Source of the DNA: a virus
Length of the DNA stretch: 25,969 nucleotides
Reading direction: 5' to 3' (one strand)
Virus record (IMG/VR): IMGVR_UViG_3300042312_000042
Span: 1 to 25,969 of that record
Positions 6,590-16,500 of the stretch are shown in pieces. Numbering within the stretch: the stretch's first letter is position 1; each line of letters opens with the position of its first letter. A model generated the notes under the pieces. That model saw only the letters and a list, made by a program, of their open reading frames with translations. It was not told the DNA's origin and ran no database searches. Both the position numbers and the translations under genes were made by a program.

Positions 6590-7743
6590 TATGATTGCAT
6601 CTCATCGGATACGCTTATAGAAAATCTAAACTCAATATAATTGTTAGTGTTAGGATTTTTAACAATTGTTGACGCATCTGAATTTTGAATAACTGAATAC
6701 CCTGTTAAACCATAAAGTGGATTAACTGTTGCAATATTTTCTAATCTTAATGCATCTAGAGCAACATAATAATTTTGAGAAGGCAACTCATCTTTAAGTA
6801 CACATGCATAAATTTTTACAATATTGACGGTATTCCAAGTAAAGTTTGCACTCGTATATAATTCTTGAAGTTGTTTTTTTACAACAAAAAATCTTTCAGT
6901 AGAAAAATCATATTGTCCACCACTGCTATCGTCTAGAACTTCTGCTTCAAATCTTGCAAACTCTCCCTCACTTGTTGATGCAAATTCAACAAGAACCCTT
7001 ACAGTATCTGGAATTAGTTCAGAGTCTCCATCTTTGTTTATTAAAGAAAATGCTAAACGTAACTCATCTATTGGAGAATTTTTATCAAAATCAAAAGTAC
7101 CGCCAGTTAGGCGTATATAATTAGAATCTTCTTCAATTACAAAATGATCTTGTGTTGGACCACTATCCTCACTAATTGTAATATTTGCTTCATCTCCCTG
7201 AATCATAATTATGTTATTTAAAAATCTTGGACGCTCATATCTTTCTTTTCTATTTGTATTAAAAAATATAGGATTATCTGAAGTTGTTTGAAATACAGGA
7301 TCTTCCACAGCGATTATATTATCTTGTTCTGGTTGATCAAGTGCTCCTAAATATGTGGCAATCTGTACTGCTGAACCAGTAGATTGATATTGCCAATTTT
7401 CTGTTTTTGTAAAAGCAAATATAGTTTTACTATCATAGGCACCAGCAGCGGGATTTGAACCTGCAGAATAAATTCCTATTTCTGTTATTTCATATCTTTC
7501 TTCTGTTGGCAACTCTGCTGTTAATACAATTTTATCTACACCATTTTCATTTACAAAGCCTTTTGAAGAAATTGGAACACGAAACATTTCAAAATCTAAG
7601 TTTTCTTTTAATGTATAATTTCCCAAAGGATCGCCAATTGTTAGTGGAGTAGCGCCACATCCAACTGCCAAATATGACGCATAAGATGGTGCTTGCCCAA
7701 GCAAATATTTGGCAATAATTGTTTTGCCAATATTAGTTATCAT
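6589..7743 (-). CDS. putative tail fibre / baseplate protein (384 aa)
   Basis: The N-terminal domain (MITNIGKTIIAKYLLGQAPS, then YLAVGCGATPL and EITEIGIYS) has a pattern found at the start of many phage tail-fibre and tail-tip proteins, where it anchors the protein to the baseplate. The part after about residue 170 is rich in beta strands with no repeat, with a long jelly-roll-like block (VRVLVEFASTSEGEFARFEA) and a C-terminal strand EFRFSISVSDE. It contains no visible enzyme motif, so a structural or receptor-contact role is most likely. The start overlaps the stop of the gene before it by four bases (ATGA), and the end overlaps the next start by one base. Confidence 0.65.
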   Translation of the reverse strand: MITNIGKTIIAKYLLGQAPSYASYLAVGCGATPLTIGDPLGNYTLKENLDFEMFRVPISSKGFVNENGVDKIVLTAELPTEERYEITEIGIYSAGSNPAAGAYDSKTIFAFTKTENWQYQSTGSAVQIATYLGALDQPEQDNIIAVEDPVFQTTSDNPIFFNTNRKERYERPRFLNNIIMIQGDEANITISEDSGPTQDHFVIEEDSNYIRLTGGTFDFDKNSPIDELRLAFSLINKDGDSELIPDTVRVLVEFASTSEGEFARFEAEVLDDSSGGQYDFSTERFFVVKKQLQELYTSANFTWNTVNIVKIYACVLKDELPSQNYYVALDALRLENIATVNPLYGLTGYSVIQNSDASTIVKNPNTNNYIEFRFSISVSDEMQS

Positions 7744-8531
7744 GATATATAATCTCCAAAATCTGCTTCATATATTGTACCATTTATAGATATTTGCGTT
7801 TCTACTTGTTCGTCATTGCTTAAATTAACAAATTCAATAACTAGGTCGCCAAACTCATTTAAGTATACATTATTACCATCTGGCCCATTACCTTCTTCTG
7901 GAATTTTATTTTCTAATTTTATTGGAAATCCAGCAAAATATTTATTATCAGTTTGTTGTAATCCAAGAATATTGTTTGGGTTATATTGTTGCTGTATTGC
8001 AGATAAATTTTTAATTGGCTGATATGATATTTTTTGTCCATTAACAATATCAGATCTGGTTATGCTTAGTAACTCTTGACCACCAATATTTTCAAATATT
8101 AAATCAGCCATCACTTCTACTGGTAATGAATTATCATTAAATAAAATAGTATCTATTGGTGCTGTTTTAATTGGTGGTGGAGGTAAAGAAATTGTTACTG
8201 GTACAGTTGGAGTTGATGGTGTTGGTTGTATGCTAGCAGTTATAAAAAATGCTGGAGGGACAACTTTAATAATTTCATCGTTTATAGGATTATTATACTC
8301 TGCAGTATATGTATTTTTAATTAGATCTACCATTGCTAAACCAGCAGCAGGACTATCATTATAAATAGATTTATTGTTTACCTTTATAGGAGGTGTAGTG
8401 GTTTTACTTGGAACACGATCTTCTTTTATATTAGCGCTTGTTGTTTTGCTAGATGATGTTGAAATACGACTTTCTTTTATATTGGTGTTAGTTGTTTTAG
8501 ACTTTCCACCACCCGAATTTTCGCTTGCCAC
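7740..8531 (-). CDS. virion-associated protein with repetitive, disordered N-terminus (263 aa)
   Basis: Function unknown; position points to a minor tail component. The first 55 residues are Ser/Thr/Lys-rich and carry an approximate repeat, SKTTNTNIKESRIS, SKTTSANIKEDRVP and SKTTTPPIK, at about 17-residue spacing. A Pro-rich stretch (PTPSTPTVPVTISLPPPP) follows near residue 105. The C-terminal half (from about 135) is a folded, beta-rich domain with IFENIGGQELLSITRSDIV and LNEFGDLVIEFVNLS. The disordered, sticky start could tether the folded domain to the tail. The start codon is GTG with GGAGGT five bases upstream (8537-8542), overlapping the end of the preceding gene. Confidence 0.6.
   Translation of the reverse strand: MASENSGGGKSKTTNTNIKESRISTSSSKTTSANIKEDRVPSKTTTPPIKVNNKSIYNDSPAAGLAMVDLIKNTYTAEYNNPINDEIIKVVPPAFFITASIQPTPSTPTVPVTISLPPPPIKTAPIDTILFNDNSLPVEVMADLIFENIGGQELLSITRSDIVNGQKISYQPIKNLSAIQQQYNPNNILGLQQTDNKYFAGFPIKLENKIPEEGNGPDGNNVYLNEFGDLVIEFVNLSNDEQVETQISINGTIYEADFGDYIS
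8415..8498 (-). repeat. two imperfect 33-base copies, period 51 bases, inside the 263-aa gene
   Basis: Copies at 8415-8447 and 8466-8498 match at about 27 of 33 bases and encode KTT..NIKE.R segments. A weaker third copy is visible at protein level (SKTTTPPIK, around 8381-8406). The unit spans 17 codons, so length changes would stay in frame. Confidence 0.7.
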
Positions 8532-8532
8532 T

Positions 8533-11500
8533 TTAAACCTCCGCTAAATAAATAGTCATGTCTGGACCATTTGCTTTCCTTGTATATTCAATATTATATA
8601 CTACAAACTTTGAGTTTTCTGATGTTACTAAATTTACATTATTAGAATCTTTGTATTGAATATTTACTATATCCCCTAATTGAATTATTGGTGTTGCAAA
8701 CATTTTAATTCCTATAGATTTTTTAGGTTCCATTAATTTATCAATTAGCCAACCCATTAAATTTTCTGCATCATCTTGAGTTTGAATATATGGACTTTCT
8801 AATGTAAATTCATTATTTCCATAGATCATTCTACTAAGTTTTATATTATCAAATTTTTGTTTTTCTACCAATGGAGAGACAATTAAAGAAGATCCTTCTA
8901 ATTCTGGATTAGCAAAATTACTCTTCTTTTTAAAATAATTATCAACTGTTAATTCGTGTGTTGTGTCTTGTGTAAATGTTATTCCCTGAATTCTTAAATA
9001 ATTCCCTGTAGTCTCGTCAAGATTTAATGCTGTATCTGTAGAATTAAATATTAAAAATTCTGCTCCATAAGAGTCTGCATAAAATCCAGAAGTTGTGTAT
9101 GCCTTTATTTTATTAAATGTTGGAGAAAGTTCTGCATAAAGAGCAGGATATGCACGATCATATTTTATATCAAAATAAGCACATTCTCTCATAATAGATC
9201 CAAATTCTTCAAAATATATATTATATTTTGGTGGTTGTTGAGAACTTATACCTGATAAATATGTTGACTGAATAACACCACTCATAGCATATTTTCTAAA
9301 TGACTCATTAACATTTATTACGTTATCGCCAAAAAGATTTGTTTTTTTATTAAATGTTTCAGATTCTTGTGTTTGTCCAAATGTTTTTGGAATTATTTCA
9401 GAAATTGTTGAAACAGTGTTTTGTGAATAATTTGTAGATAAAGCATATACGTTCTCAAACATACATCTAGATGATCCACGAACAAAAGTGGCCATATTAT
9501 TATAAGTTGGAAGTGGGTCTGGGTCGTCAACAATTTTAATTAATTTATTATTAATATATAAATAAAACCTTCTTATTTTTCCTATATCTTCGTATTCTAC
9601 AGATAAATCATATACTGTTGTATTTTCTTCTGCGGTAGTTCTATACTGCCCAGTAAACCTGCCATCATCAACAATAATTTTTGACAATCCGCCCCAAAGT
9701 TTTATTGGTATTGCATTATTATTTGATGCATCTTTTTTAATTTTATAAAACACAATATTATTAATTGATATATTAGATTCGCCCTTATTATTTAATTTTA
9801 AATAAGAATTTATATTTTCTTCTGTTAGTGCAACAATTTCAAAATAATATCCATTGTTGGTTTCTGGATTAAGCAAAACTCCAAGTCCTCCAGATCCACC
9901 AGCAATATTTATATTTTTATCTGGCTGTGCTCCAGGAACCTGATAATAAGTTACGCTTCCTGTGGGTGTCTGAGTTCTGTTTTCATTATTTTCAATTTTA
10001 CCAACAATCCTCATCCTCGTTCCAAAATGTTTATATGCACTATTAAGTTCTTTGTAGACATAGGAAATTAGGTTAATTGGAGTTTCTACTACTGTAAAAG
10101 ATGGACCATTCATTACTAAGGCAGAAGATTGAATTGTTCCAGATTGAGTTGACAGAGTGTTATTAGTTGGTGTTTCTGTTAAATGACTTGATGACATGAA
10201 ATTTTTTATTATTCCATTTCTAAATGTTTGTCTAGATTTTGTATTATTTATTCCAGCAGCCCCCAAAACAGTTGTTGGTAAAGAAATATCTTCAGTTAAA
10301 GTTGTTGTAAATAAATACTGGGATTGCATTTCACAACCCCTAACATATTCATTATTTGTCCAATATGAATTAATGCCAGCATTGTGTTCTGTAATTGTTG
10401 TACCAAATTGTGCACGGCCATGTTCGGATACTGGGCCATTCTGTAAACGAGTTATTCCGTCAACTGTTTCATAATAGGGCACAGTGTATATTCTTATTAA
10501 TCCAGTTGGATATATTTTTCCATTAAATGGAATAGATTTAAAATAATTTTGATATTCTTGATTGTTTGTAATCCAAACATTTCCAATACCAGTAATGCTG
10601 AACTCTGCTGCATCATATCTTATAACTTCGCCATTAGAATAAAAATATCCTTGATATCTTGTAAGCCAATAAACATTTTCTCCTAAATCCATAACGTTAT
10701 TTGTAACTATGTGATTTACTACTGTTGGAGCAATTGCAGATAAATTTGAATTAAGTGGCATTGCTCCCAAAACATATTTTCCTTGTTTTGAAACAACTTC
10801 ATTTATTGTTTTTGTTGAATCAGTTCCTGATACTTCCCATAACAATGCTGGTTTGTATATCCATGTTTTTTCTTTATCAATCATAGATGATTGACGAATT
10901 GATCCATACGATCTTTGTATATATCTAGATGTATAATTTATTTTTCCATTATTATAAATTTTTTTATCTTCTGATGCTATAGAAATAATATTTGGAACTG
11001 TATTATATGTTTGATTTTCAATAATATTATTTTTTTGTTGATTATTGGAGCCAGACAATGTAAGGCTTATTGGTCTTGAATTTGTTAACATATAGTTTTT
11101 ACTCATTACAACAAAGTTATTATATTCATCAAAAAACATAGCACTTTGCGTTGCTATTGCTAATTGATTTAAAACTTCTGCAACTGTTTGATCTGGGGCA
11201 ATAAAGAAAAATGGAATAATTAATTCTGTTTCATTATTTTCTCTATAAAAAGTATAATTACTAAAACCAATATAATCAAGTAATAAACTGATTGCATAAC
11301 TAAGTGATACTTCTGTTACTAACATTCTTGGTGCTGGCATAGATTCTAAAAAGAAATAAAAATCTCTTAAAGATATCTCCAATGTTCCTGCGGTTACAGA
11401 TGCTTGTGGAAAACCATCTGAGTATAATGTTTTAATTGGAACCCAATAATCAAATCCCTGTACATTTAATATTTTTTCATAAAAATTAAATTTAATGTTT

Positions 11501-12894
11501 TTACGAATATATTTATTTATAATACTTGAGGAGTTGTTGTCATTAAATGCTTGATCGTCATCAAATAAAGACAATGATCCAGTTGATGCAAGTAATTGAC
11601 CAACTGGTAAAGCAGAGTTACCAAGGTCTGAAAGGTTTTTCTTAATATTATAATCAATAACTTTATCTGATATATCTACTACTAATCTTGGAGACATTTC
11701 AATCAAATCAAAAGTAGAATCAAACTTATTCATTCTTTCTACTACAATTCTTATGCCACGAATATTTTGAAATTCTCTATATACAACACTGCCATTGATG
11801 CCTTCTTTAAAATATGACGGACTTGTAAGATTTTTTACAAAAGTTGTTTTATTATTTATTGTTTCATTTCCAAGAAACCATCCATAAACGGGTATAAACG
11901 TTTCATATTCATCTGTTAATCCATTCCAAACATTAAACTCACCCACATCTTCATTATTTTCAATAATCAAATATGCATATCCATTAATTGATTGATCTGG
12001 AAGAAGACTTGTTGATGAAATAGTTTCTGCAAAAACAAAAGTATCTTTAAATTTATCTGGTATATTTATTATTCCATATTGTAATTCAACATATCCATTA
12101 TGACTAATAATTTGTGTTCCATCTTCACGTAAATTATTTTCATTAAAAACATATGCGTCGGTCCAATTATTATTATTTAAATATTGAATTTGCCATCTTG
12201 TTGGAGTTGTTTTATTATTGTCTCCAAAAAATGGATCAGGAAATGTTGTTGTAGAATTTGTAAAATCACCAAGATTAATATCACCCACATTAGTTTGCAT
12301 TTTTACAACAATTCTATTTGCTGGTACATTTTCTTTATAAACTACAAAAGGGGCAGTGTCGTCTATATAGTAGTTATTGTTTATTGATATATTAGCAATA
12401 CCCCGTTCAACACCATTTTCTGTTCTATAAGATGTCCAATATTTAAATTGATCATATCTTGAAGACATATAATATCTTGGTCTTCTGGCAATATCACTTC
12501 CAGAGTTAGACAAAAATTTGCCTTTAAATGCAGTTGCTTTATTAATTCCAGATCTTGGCCTAAATGGTTTAACACAATCTTCTAATGAATATAATAATTT
12601 TATTTTTTCTTTAACTGATTTAAAAACTTGTGGAGTTCCATCATTTTCAAATCCTCCATCAATAACAACATCAGCATCTGTTGCCCCTGTATAAAATAAA
12701 CCAGCATCTGTTGGATCAAAAGTATTTAATAATGTTAAAAATTGAGAATTCTGTTCTTGAGATCTATATCTATAATTACCAAGTTTAAATATATTATCTG
12801 GCATATTCATATTCCACTCAGCCAAAACTAATGACTCTGTATGAATTGTTGCAGATGTTTCAAAATGATTTTTTAATTCGGCACTTTCAAACAT
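8533..12894 (-). CDS. large minor tail / tail-hub protein (1453 aa)
   Basis: Largest protein after the tape measure. It starts immediately next to the stop of the distal-tail-like gene. The order tape measure, distal tail, large protein is the usual place for the tail hub (Tal/gp27-like). Supporting parts: residues about 526-600 (SYAISLLLDYIGFSNYTFYR, then TVAEVLNQLAIATQSAMFF) resemble the hub's D1-like domains, and the C-terminal 90 residues (ENLMGWLIDKLMEPK, IIQLGDIVNIQYKDSN) resemble the final hub domain. Between them, residues about 1065-1130 (GLSKIIVDDGRFTGQYRTTA, then RRFYLYINNKLIKIVDD) look like a laminin-G/concanavalin-type sugar-binding insert. It is very rich in Asn, Ile and Tyr, with AT-ending codons. 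GGAAGAAG upstream serves as a modest ribosome site. No lytic enzyme motif is evident. Confidence 0.75.
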   Translation of the reverse strand: MFESAELKNHFETSATIHTESLVLAEWNMNMPDNIFKLGNYRYRSQEQNSQFLTLLNTFDPTDAGLFYTGATDADVVIDGGFENDGTPQVFKSVKEKIKLLYSLEDCVKPFRPRSGINKATAFKGKFLSNSGSDIARRPRYYMSSRYDQFKYWTSYRTENGVERGIANISINNNYYIDDTAPFVVYKENVPANRIVVKMQTNVGDINLGDFTNSTTTFPDPFFGDNNKTTPTRWQIQYLNNNNWTDAYVFNENNLREDGTQIISHNGYVELQYGIINIPDKFKDTFVFAETISSTSLLPDQSINGYAYLIIENNEDVGEFNVWNGLTDEYETFIPVYGWFLGNETINNKTTFVKNLTSPSYFKEGINGSVVYREFQNIRGIRIVVERMNKFDSTFDLIEMSPRLVVDISDKVIDYNIKKNLSDLGNSALPVGQLLASTGSLSLFDDDQAFNDNNSSSIINKYIRKNIKFNFYEKILNVQGFDYWVPIKTLYSDGFPQASVTAGTLEISLRDFYFFLESMPAPRMLVTEVSLSYAISLLLDYIGFSNYTFYRENNETELIIPFFFIAPDQTVAEVLNQLAIATQSAMFFDEYNNFVVMSKNYMLTNSRPISLTLSGSNNQQKNNIIENQTYNTVPNIISIASEDKKIYNNGKINYTSRYIQRSYGSIRQSSMIDKEKTWIYKPALLWEVSGTDSTKTINEVVSKQGKYVLGAMPLNSNLSAIAPTVVNHIVTNNVMDLGENVYWLTRYQGYFYSNGEVIRYDAAEFSITGIGNVWITNNQEYQNYFKSIPFNGKIYPTGLIRIYTVPYYETVDGITRLQNGPVSEHGRAQFGTTITEHNAGINSYWTNNEYVRGCEMQSQYLFTTTLTEDISLPTTVLGAAGINNTKSRQTFRNGIIKNFMSSSHLTETPTNNTLSTQSGTIQSSALVMNGPSFTVVETPINLISYVYKELNSAYKHFGTRMRIVGKIENNENRTQTPTGSVTYYQVPGAQPDKNINIAGGSGGLGVLLNPETNNGYYFEIVALTEENINSYLKLNNKGESNISINNIVFYKIKKDASNNNAIPIKLWGGLSKIIVDDGRFTGQYRTTAEENTTVYDLSVEYEDIGKIRRFYLYINNKLIKIVDDPDPLPTYNNMATFVRGSSRCMFENVYALSTNYSQNTVSTISEIIPKTFGQTQESETFNKKTNLFGDNVINVNESFRKYAMSGVIQSTYLSGISSQQPPKYNIYFEEFGSIMRECAYFDIKYDRAYPALYAELSPTFNKIKAYTTSGFYADSYGAEFLIFNSTDTALNLDETTGNYLRIQGITFTQDTTHELTVDNYFKKKSNFANPELEGSSLIVSPLVEKQKFDNIKLSRMIYGNNEFTLESPYIQTQDDAENLMGWLIDKLMEPKKSIGIKMFATPIIQLGDIVNIQYKDSNNVNLVTSENSKFVVYNIEYTRKANGPDMTIYLAEV

Positions 12895-13527
12895 TTAAAC
12901 TTCTTCCAGTGTTACCGATATATTCCAAAGATCATGATTTGTTGCCCCACGTTTTACAACAGAATAATTAAAATCTGCAAAATAAACTTGAATAATTTGA
13001 TTATATTTATTTAAATGACTGAATTCTGTGCCCTTGGTAAAGTTTGTATATTTATCATAAGCAAGATACATCCAAAAAGGACCTTGGTGTGTTTCATACC
13101 AATCAAGCAACTCTACTCCGCCTGCACCACCATCTGCTGTATACTCTGCTGTAGATCCTTCGTTTGGCGCTATACCTGACTCTTCATTAAAATTTGCTAA
13201 TCCCGAATAACCTCGTGAAGGCAACATATTCCAAGATACAGACATATTTAGTTTATCTGCAATATGATATGAACGCATACGACCATTAATTGTTCTTTGA
13301 CGTTGCTCAATTCTTTGGGTATTAAATTGCATATCTCCTCTATTGTGATCAGACAAGATAATAAATTGATCTAATAAATCTGGATCTGTTTCATCTGTAT
13401 CTGCTCCTACCTCTATGCCATTGGGCACATATAGGCCATTAGAGAGGGTTCCAGGATTGTTTGCCCATAATATACCCTGTGGTCTTGCATATCTGCGTCT
13501 GCCTATTAAATAGGCGCTAGTAGCCAT
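12895..13527 (-). CDS. distal-tail-like minor tail protein (210 aa)
   Basis: It lies right after the tape measure gene, where the distal tail protein (Dit) is usually found, and would join the tube to the hub. The sequence has a beta-rich layout (RRRYARPQGILWANNP, LLDQFIILSDHNRGDMQFN, KLNMSVSWNMLPSRGY, then QIIQVYFADFNYSVVKRG and DLWNISVTLEEV). The last two strands with 'W.I.v.leEv' resemble the C-terminus of tube-like tail proteins. The ATG overlaps the tape measure stop by one base (TAATG). No enzyme motif. The role as Dit is inferred from position and strand pattern; it could be another tube-type minor tail protein. Confidence 0.65.
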   Translation of the reverse strand: MATSAYLIGRRRYARPQGILWANNPGTLSNGLYVPNGIEVGADTDETDPDLLDQFIILSDHNRGDMQFNTQRIEQRQRTINGRMRSYHIADKLNMSVSWNMLPSRGYSGLANFNEESGIAPNEGSTAEYTADGGAGGVELLDWYETHQGPFWMYLAYDKYTNFTKGTEFSHLNKYNQIIQVYFADFNYSVVKRGATNHDLWNISVTLEEV

Positions 13528-16500
13528 TATATTCTTTGCCCCCGAACTCTTTGTGAATCAACATTTTTAATTTCTTTCATTACTGCTCTAGCAATATCAT
13601 TTGCATTTGAGTTAGTTCCATTAATGCTAAATCCTAAATTATAATTATACACTGCTGTTGAGTTATCGTTCATAGATGTTGAAACATTATTAACTGGCAT
13701 TTGTGCCCCAGCCCTATTACCAATCATTGATGGATATTTTGATTCATTTAACATAGATAGTAATGGACCAAATTGCTCAGTTGCTCTTCTATTCATTACA
13801 AACTCTCCAGGAGTTAGCATTGCTGGGACGGTATCAGATCCTATACCTCCACCACGAGCAAGATATTTAGGAACCATTCCACCCATATTCATTGATTTAA
13901 TTTTGCCACCATACATTTTTCCTGGTATTTTAATTATTTGTCCTGGTTTAATTAAATTAGGATTAGTGATTTGTGGATTGGATTTAATTACATCCGAAAG
14001 GCTGACTCCTGCTGCTTTTGCAATTCCACTTAATGTATTACCAGACTTTACAGTAACGGTTGATCCCGTACCTACACTAGTTCCTGTATTAGTTCCTGTA
14101 CTAGTTCCTGTGCCTGTGCCAGTTCCAGGTCCTGCTCCAGATACAAGACCTGACAATGAGGCTAAAGACTTTTGAGCAGTAACCGCATCTGAAAGTGATT
14201 TTGCAAGTGCTGCAGCAGATCCTGCCTGACTTAAAAGTAAATCATTAAATGGTATTCCTGCTTTTTCTGCTGCATCAATAAGTTCAGCAAGACTATCAAT
14301 ATCTGTCTTGGTTTGTCCAGCATATAAAGCAGCATTTTTTAATTTATCAACTTGAGAATTTAAGGCTTGAATACTTCTGTTTGTTGCCTCAATTGAAGAC
14401 TCAATTGTTTCTTTTTGTGTTTGTAAAGTTAATAACTTGTCTCTTTCAATTTTACTAATTTGTAACTGAAGTTCTTTATTTTGTTTTTCAAGATTAACTC
14501 TTCCCAATGCTGCTATTTGAGAATCACGACTGGATGTTAAAGCATCTTTTTGTGTAGAAACTGCAGATTGGGCCTGCTCTGCTCTTGCCTCTTGAGCAAG
14601 TTGTGCAGCAGCAGATATATCTCCACGAGTAAGTGCGTCAGCAATAGATAATCTTTGTTTTTGAATATTTGCAATATCTTGATTAATTGTAGCAATTTTA
14701 TCTAAAGCCTCTATTTGTGTATTATAAGTTTGATTAATTGTATCTTCTTGCAAAGATATTGATTCAAGAGCAAAGTTATTTGCATCAATTATAGCCTGTA
14801 TTGGCTTAATTTGAGAATTTGTAATTTTTTGAATTTCATCATTAACTTTTTGTAAATTTTCTTCTTGAATTTTTAAGGCATCATTTTCTGCTTTTATTTT
14901 TGATGCAAATTGGATATCAATTATTTTATCTCTAAGATTTGCTTGTGCTTGATATTGTTCTAATTGTTTTTTAAATAAATTTGGCTTTTCCATATATTTT
15001 AATTCAGCATCAGTTTGACCTTTGATTGCTGCCTTATATTCATTAATTAATGCAATAATTTGTTTTAATGATTTGCCTTTACTATTAGCAATAACTAAAG
15101 ATGCTATTTCAGCATCATTTGATAATTCGGTTGCAGTTGCCTCATCAACTTTTGCATTACGTAATATAATATATGCGTTAGTTTGATTTTGAATTGCTTT
15201 AATTCTTTCTTTTAATGGATTTGTTTTTCCAGCAGCATTATTTGCTGCATTAGCAGCATCTTCAGCATTTTTGTCGGCTTGAACAACTTTATTAATTGCA
15301 CCAATTGTTTCATCATACAATTTTATTAATGCTTTTCTTCCTCTTTGCTGATCTTCATAATCTTTTGATGCGAGAAGTTTAAAAATTCCACTATCTTTAT
15401 CCAAAACTCCACTACTAATTAAAGCCAAAGTTTGCATTTGTAGTACTGCGCCTTTTAGATTTGCCAAAAATGGTGCCGCATCAACATTAAGTGATTTAAA
15501 TATTTCCATTAAAACAAGTTTTTGATTTTCGGCACTAAGACTTTTAGTTGTTTCTAAAATTCCAAACATTGTTGCTTCAAAATCATCTGCGCTAATTAGT
15601 CCAAGTTTAAACATTCCAGCAGCAGAATTTGAAACAGAAGATATAGTTGTACTTAGTTCAGAAAGAGATTTTTTAGCAGCATTTGACATTGTATCCAATG
15701 AGCCTGGAGTTTTACCCCCATATGCTTGCAAGAAACTATTTTTAAATCTTTTAAATAATCCTTCTGCCCCAGTAGGTCCAGTCATTAGATTTTTTTCTAA
15801 ACTTAAAATAATTGGTGCAATTTGAGTTTGAATTCCTTTAATTGATTCTGCAGAAAAGTTAAGAGATTTAACGTCTAATTTAATGCTTGTTTTACCAGCC
15901 TCTTCACGAAGTGCGTCAACAATTGTCTGAACTTGTTGTTCTGCAAAACCCTGTGCCTTTAAATTAAGGGCAAGAGTTGTAAAAGCCAACCTTGCTTCTT
16001 CTGCTGTAGCAGCAGACAATGTCTTGATAGTTGGAGCAAATTCTTTTTGGAATCCTTCGTCTGCTCTTAACCTATCTCTTGCGCTTCTTGTTTCTTTTCT
16101 AACAACTTCTCTATTTTTAAGATCAATTGGAAGTTTTGTTGGTACAATTCCAAAGAAATCACCTAGAGTTTTTACTTGTTGTGTAGTAGTTTTCATTGCA
16201 TTTGAAAGACCATAAATATATTCTAATTCTTTTTTCCTTGCGTCATTTATTAATTTAGTTGCAACAACAAATCCCGTTAAGGCAATTGCTGCTACTCCAA
16301 ACTTAAGTTTTCCAATATTTTTAATAATTCCTATAATTTTTTGACCAGTAAATAGTTGAAGTATAGATGATAGTGCAAATAGTGGTCCAGTTATTTGAAA
16401 TAGTATTTGAGAAAATTTTCCTAAATTACCGCCAGCCATAGACGCTACACCTGACAGAGCAGATAAAGCAAAGGTTCCACCCATAAATGCTTTGTTTAAT

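Noticed and set aside
10196-10474. Other plus-strand frames of 60-92 codons (also 17224-17502, 21083-21340)
   Set aside because: All lie antisense within strongly supported minus-strand genes and have no family resemblance or initiation signals.
12381-12575. 64-codon minus-strand frame inside the tail-hub gene
   Set aside because: It overlaps the hub gene in another frame and lacks a ribosome site and recognisable features.
13903-14175. Plus-strand frame coding a Val-Pro-Leu repeat
   Set aside because: It is the mirror of the Gly-Thr linker and LysM coding sequence in the tape measure gene; no ribosome site or other support.
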